64,000 nt of DNA from Pseudomonas viciae (GTDB lineage Bacteria > Pseudomonadota > Gammaproteobacteria > Pseudomonadales > Pseudomonadaceae), in contig NZ_CP035088.1 of NCBI RefSeq assembly GCF_004786035.1, forward strand, positions 2,826,001 to 2,890,000. Direction: 5' to 3'. Made by a program: the position numbers and the translations under genes. Below, piece after piece: positions 63,339 to 64,000 of the stretch (position 1 is its first letter; the number at the start of each line of letters is the position of its first letter). Under the pieces are notes generated by a model, which did not search any database, was not told where the DNA came from, and saw only the letters and a list, made by a program, of their open reading frames with translations.

Positions 63339-64000
63339 TCAGAAACCGATTCGGGCCAGGTAGGCGCGGCTGGCCGCTACATCGTCCAGGCTGGTCCCGG
63401 CGTTGCGCGGGTCGCGTTCCTGTTCGACGGTGATGCAGCCTTGGTAACCCAACTCATGCACGAGGTTGTGCAGCGCTGGGTAGTCGATGACGCCGCGTCC
63501 AATGGGGCACATGACGCCCCGGGCGCAGGCGGCAAAGAAGCGGATGTGTTCGTTCAACACCTGGTCGAAAACCACCGGGTCGATGTCTTTGAAGTGCAGG
63601 TAGTCCAGGCGATGAGCGTAGGTGCGCAGCGACGCGACCGGGTCCATGCCTGCGTAATAGAGATGTCCGGTGTCCAGGCACAGCCCGGCGACTTCGTCGG
63701 GGATGTCGTCCACCAGGCGTGCCAACTCGTCGGCGAACTCGATGTAGCCGCCAGCGTGGGGATGGACGACGGCGCGGATGCCGTATTGATGCCAGGCAAT
63801 GTCAGCGATGGCGCGGATGTGCGCCATCATGGTGTTCCAGCGCGCATCGTCCAGGCGTGGCGCGCGGTCCGAGTGCCCGGCGGCGTAGTCGCGCTCGTCG
63901 TGGCCCCAATCGATGATCACCAGATAGGGGCCGGCATGGCGCTGTCCGGTTTGCTTTTGCGGGGCTGGCAATTGCTTGAGCAGCGCGCAGATGTTGTGGG
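63339..64000 (-). CDS. Sugar phosphate isomerase/epimerase (IolE-like), N-terminal part outside window
   Basis: About 220 C-terminal residues are present and the frame stays open past the window edge. Motifs AVVHPHAGGYIEF, LCLDTGHLYYAG and LHFKDIDP match the IolE/inosose dehydratase-like branch, with metal-binding His, Asp and Glu (ITVEQERDP). It precedes the oxidoreductase gene by 18 bases and is probably in the same operon. Confidence 0.85.
   Translation of the reverse strand, partial: HNICALLKQLPAPQKQTGQRHAGPYLVIIDWGHDERDYAAGHSDRAPRLDDARWNTMMAHIRAIADIAWHQYGIRAVVHPHAGGYIEFADELARLVDDIPDEVAGLCLDTGHLYYAGMDPVASLRTYAHRLDYLHFKDIDPVVFDQVLNEHIRFFAACARGVMCPIGRGVIDYPALHNLVHELGYQGCITVEQERDPRNAGTSLDDVAASRAYLARIGF

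Overview
The window reads as chromosome of a denitrifying fluorescent Pseudomonas, most likely from the P. fluorescens complex (the corrugata/brassicacearum side is a guess). The evidence is a nirS-type cluster in the gene order known from Pseudomonas, high-GC codon use, typical Pseudomonas REP/REPIN palindromes in many gaps, and FNR-type boxes (TTGAT-N4-ATCAA) at most anaerobic promoters. I see no rRNA, tRNA, CRISPR array, insertion sequence or phage gene.

Layout. 1-4.6 kb: 3' end of a very large filamentous-haemagglutinin-like exoprotein. 4.8-13.9 kb (minus strand): nirSMCFDLGHJEN, for cytochrome cd1 nitrite reductase, its electron donors and heme d1 synthesis. 14.1-19.8 kb (plus): nirQ, nirO/norE, nirP/norF, norC, norB, norD (nitric oxide reductase). 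19.8-25.4 kb: regulators and NO-defence genes (dnrP, dnr, a 29-codon membrane ORF, nnrS, a CopD-like gene, ytfE/dnrN and norR). 25.6-31.7 kb: an anaerobically promoted pdxH, moaB and moeA (molybdenum cofactor), ubiU-ubiV-ubiT (oxygen-independent ubiquinone hydroxylation), a DGC-type zinc protein and a second Dnr-like regulator. 31.9-46.2 kb: narXL facing narK1-narK2-narGHJI-ppiC-moaA (nitrate sensing, transport, respiratory nitrate reductase, Moco). 46.3-49.3 kb: class III ribonucleotide reductase (nrdD, a separate glycyl-radical peptide gene, nrdG). 49.4-51.0 kb: a chemoreceptor. 51.1-54.3 kb: an FtrABCD-type ferrous iron importer under a Fur-like box, its polyferredoxin gene frameshifted. 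54.4-60.4 kb: DUF3079 protein, M20 peptidase, RlhA-type U32 protein, diguanylate cyclase. 60.7-64.0 kb: YfcE-type phosphodiesterase and three genes of a sugar/cyclitol catabolic cluster, the last cut by the window edge.

The stretch from 4.8 to 49.3 kb works as one anaerobic-respiration island. It reduces nitrate to nitrous oxide (Nar, Nir, Nor), makes the cofactors needed (heme d1, Moco, ubiquinone, perhaps PLP and dNTPs without oxygen), senses nitrate (NarXL) and NO (Dnr, NorR), and repairs or detoxifies (YtfE, NnrS). No periplasmic nitrate reductase or nitrous oxide reductase genes lie inside the window.

The observations I rate highest are: the NrdD glycyl-radical segment encoded as a separate 53-residue gene; three GGT-N7-ACC NorR boxes ending at the norR start codon and facing a sigma-54 promoter for ytfE; paired NrdR boxes 31 bp apart over the predicted nrdD start point; a shared FNR-box to -10 geometry at seven promoters; and a 29-codon membrane-protein ORF upstream of dnr.
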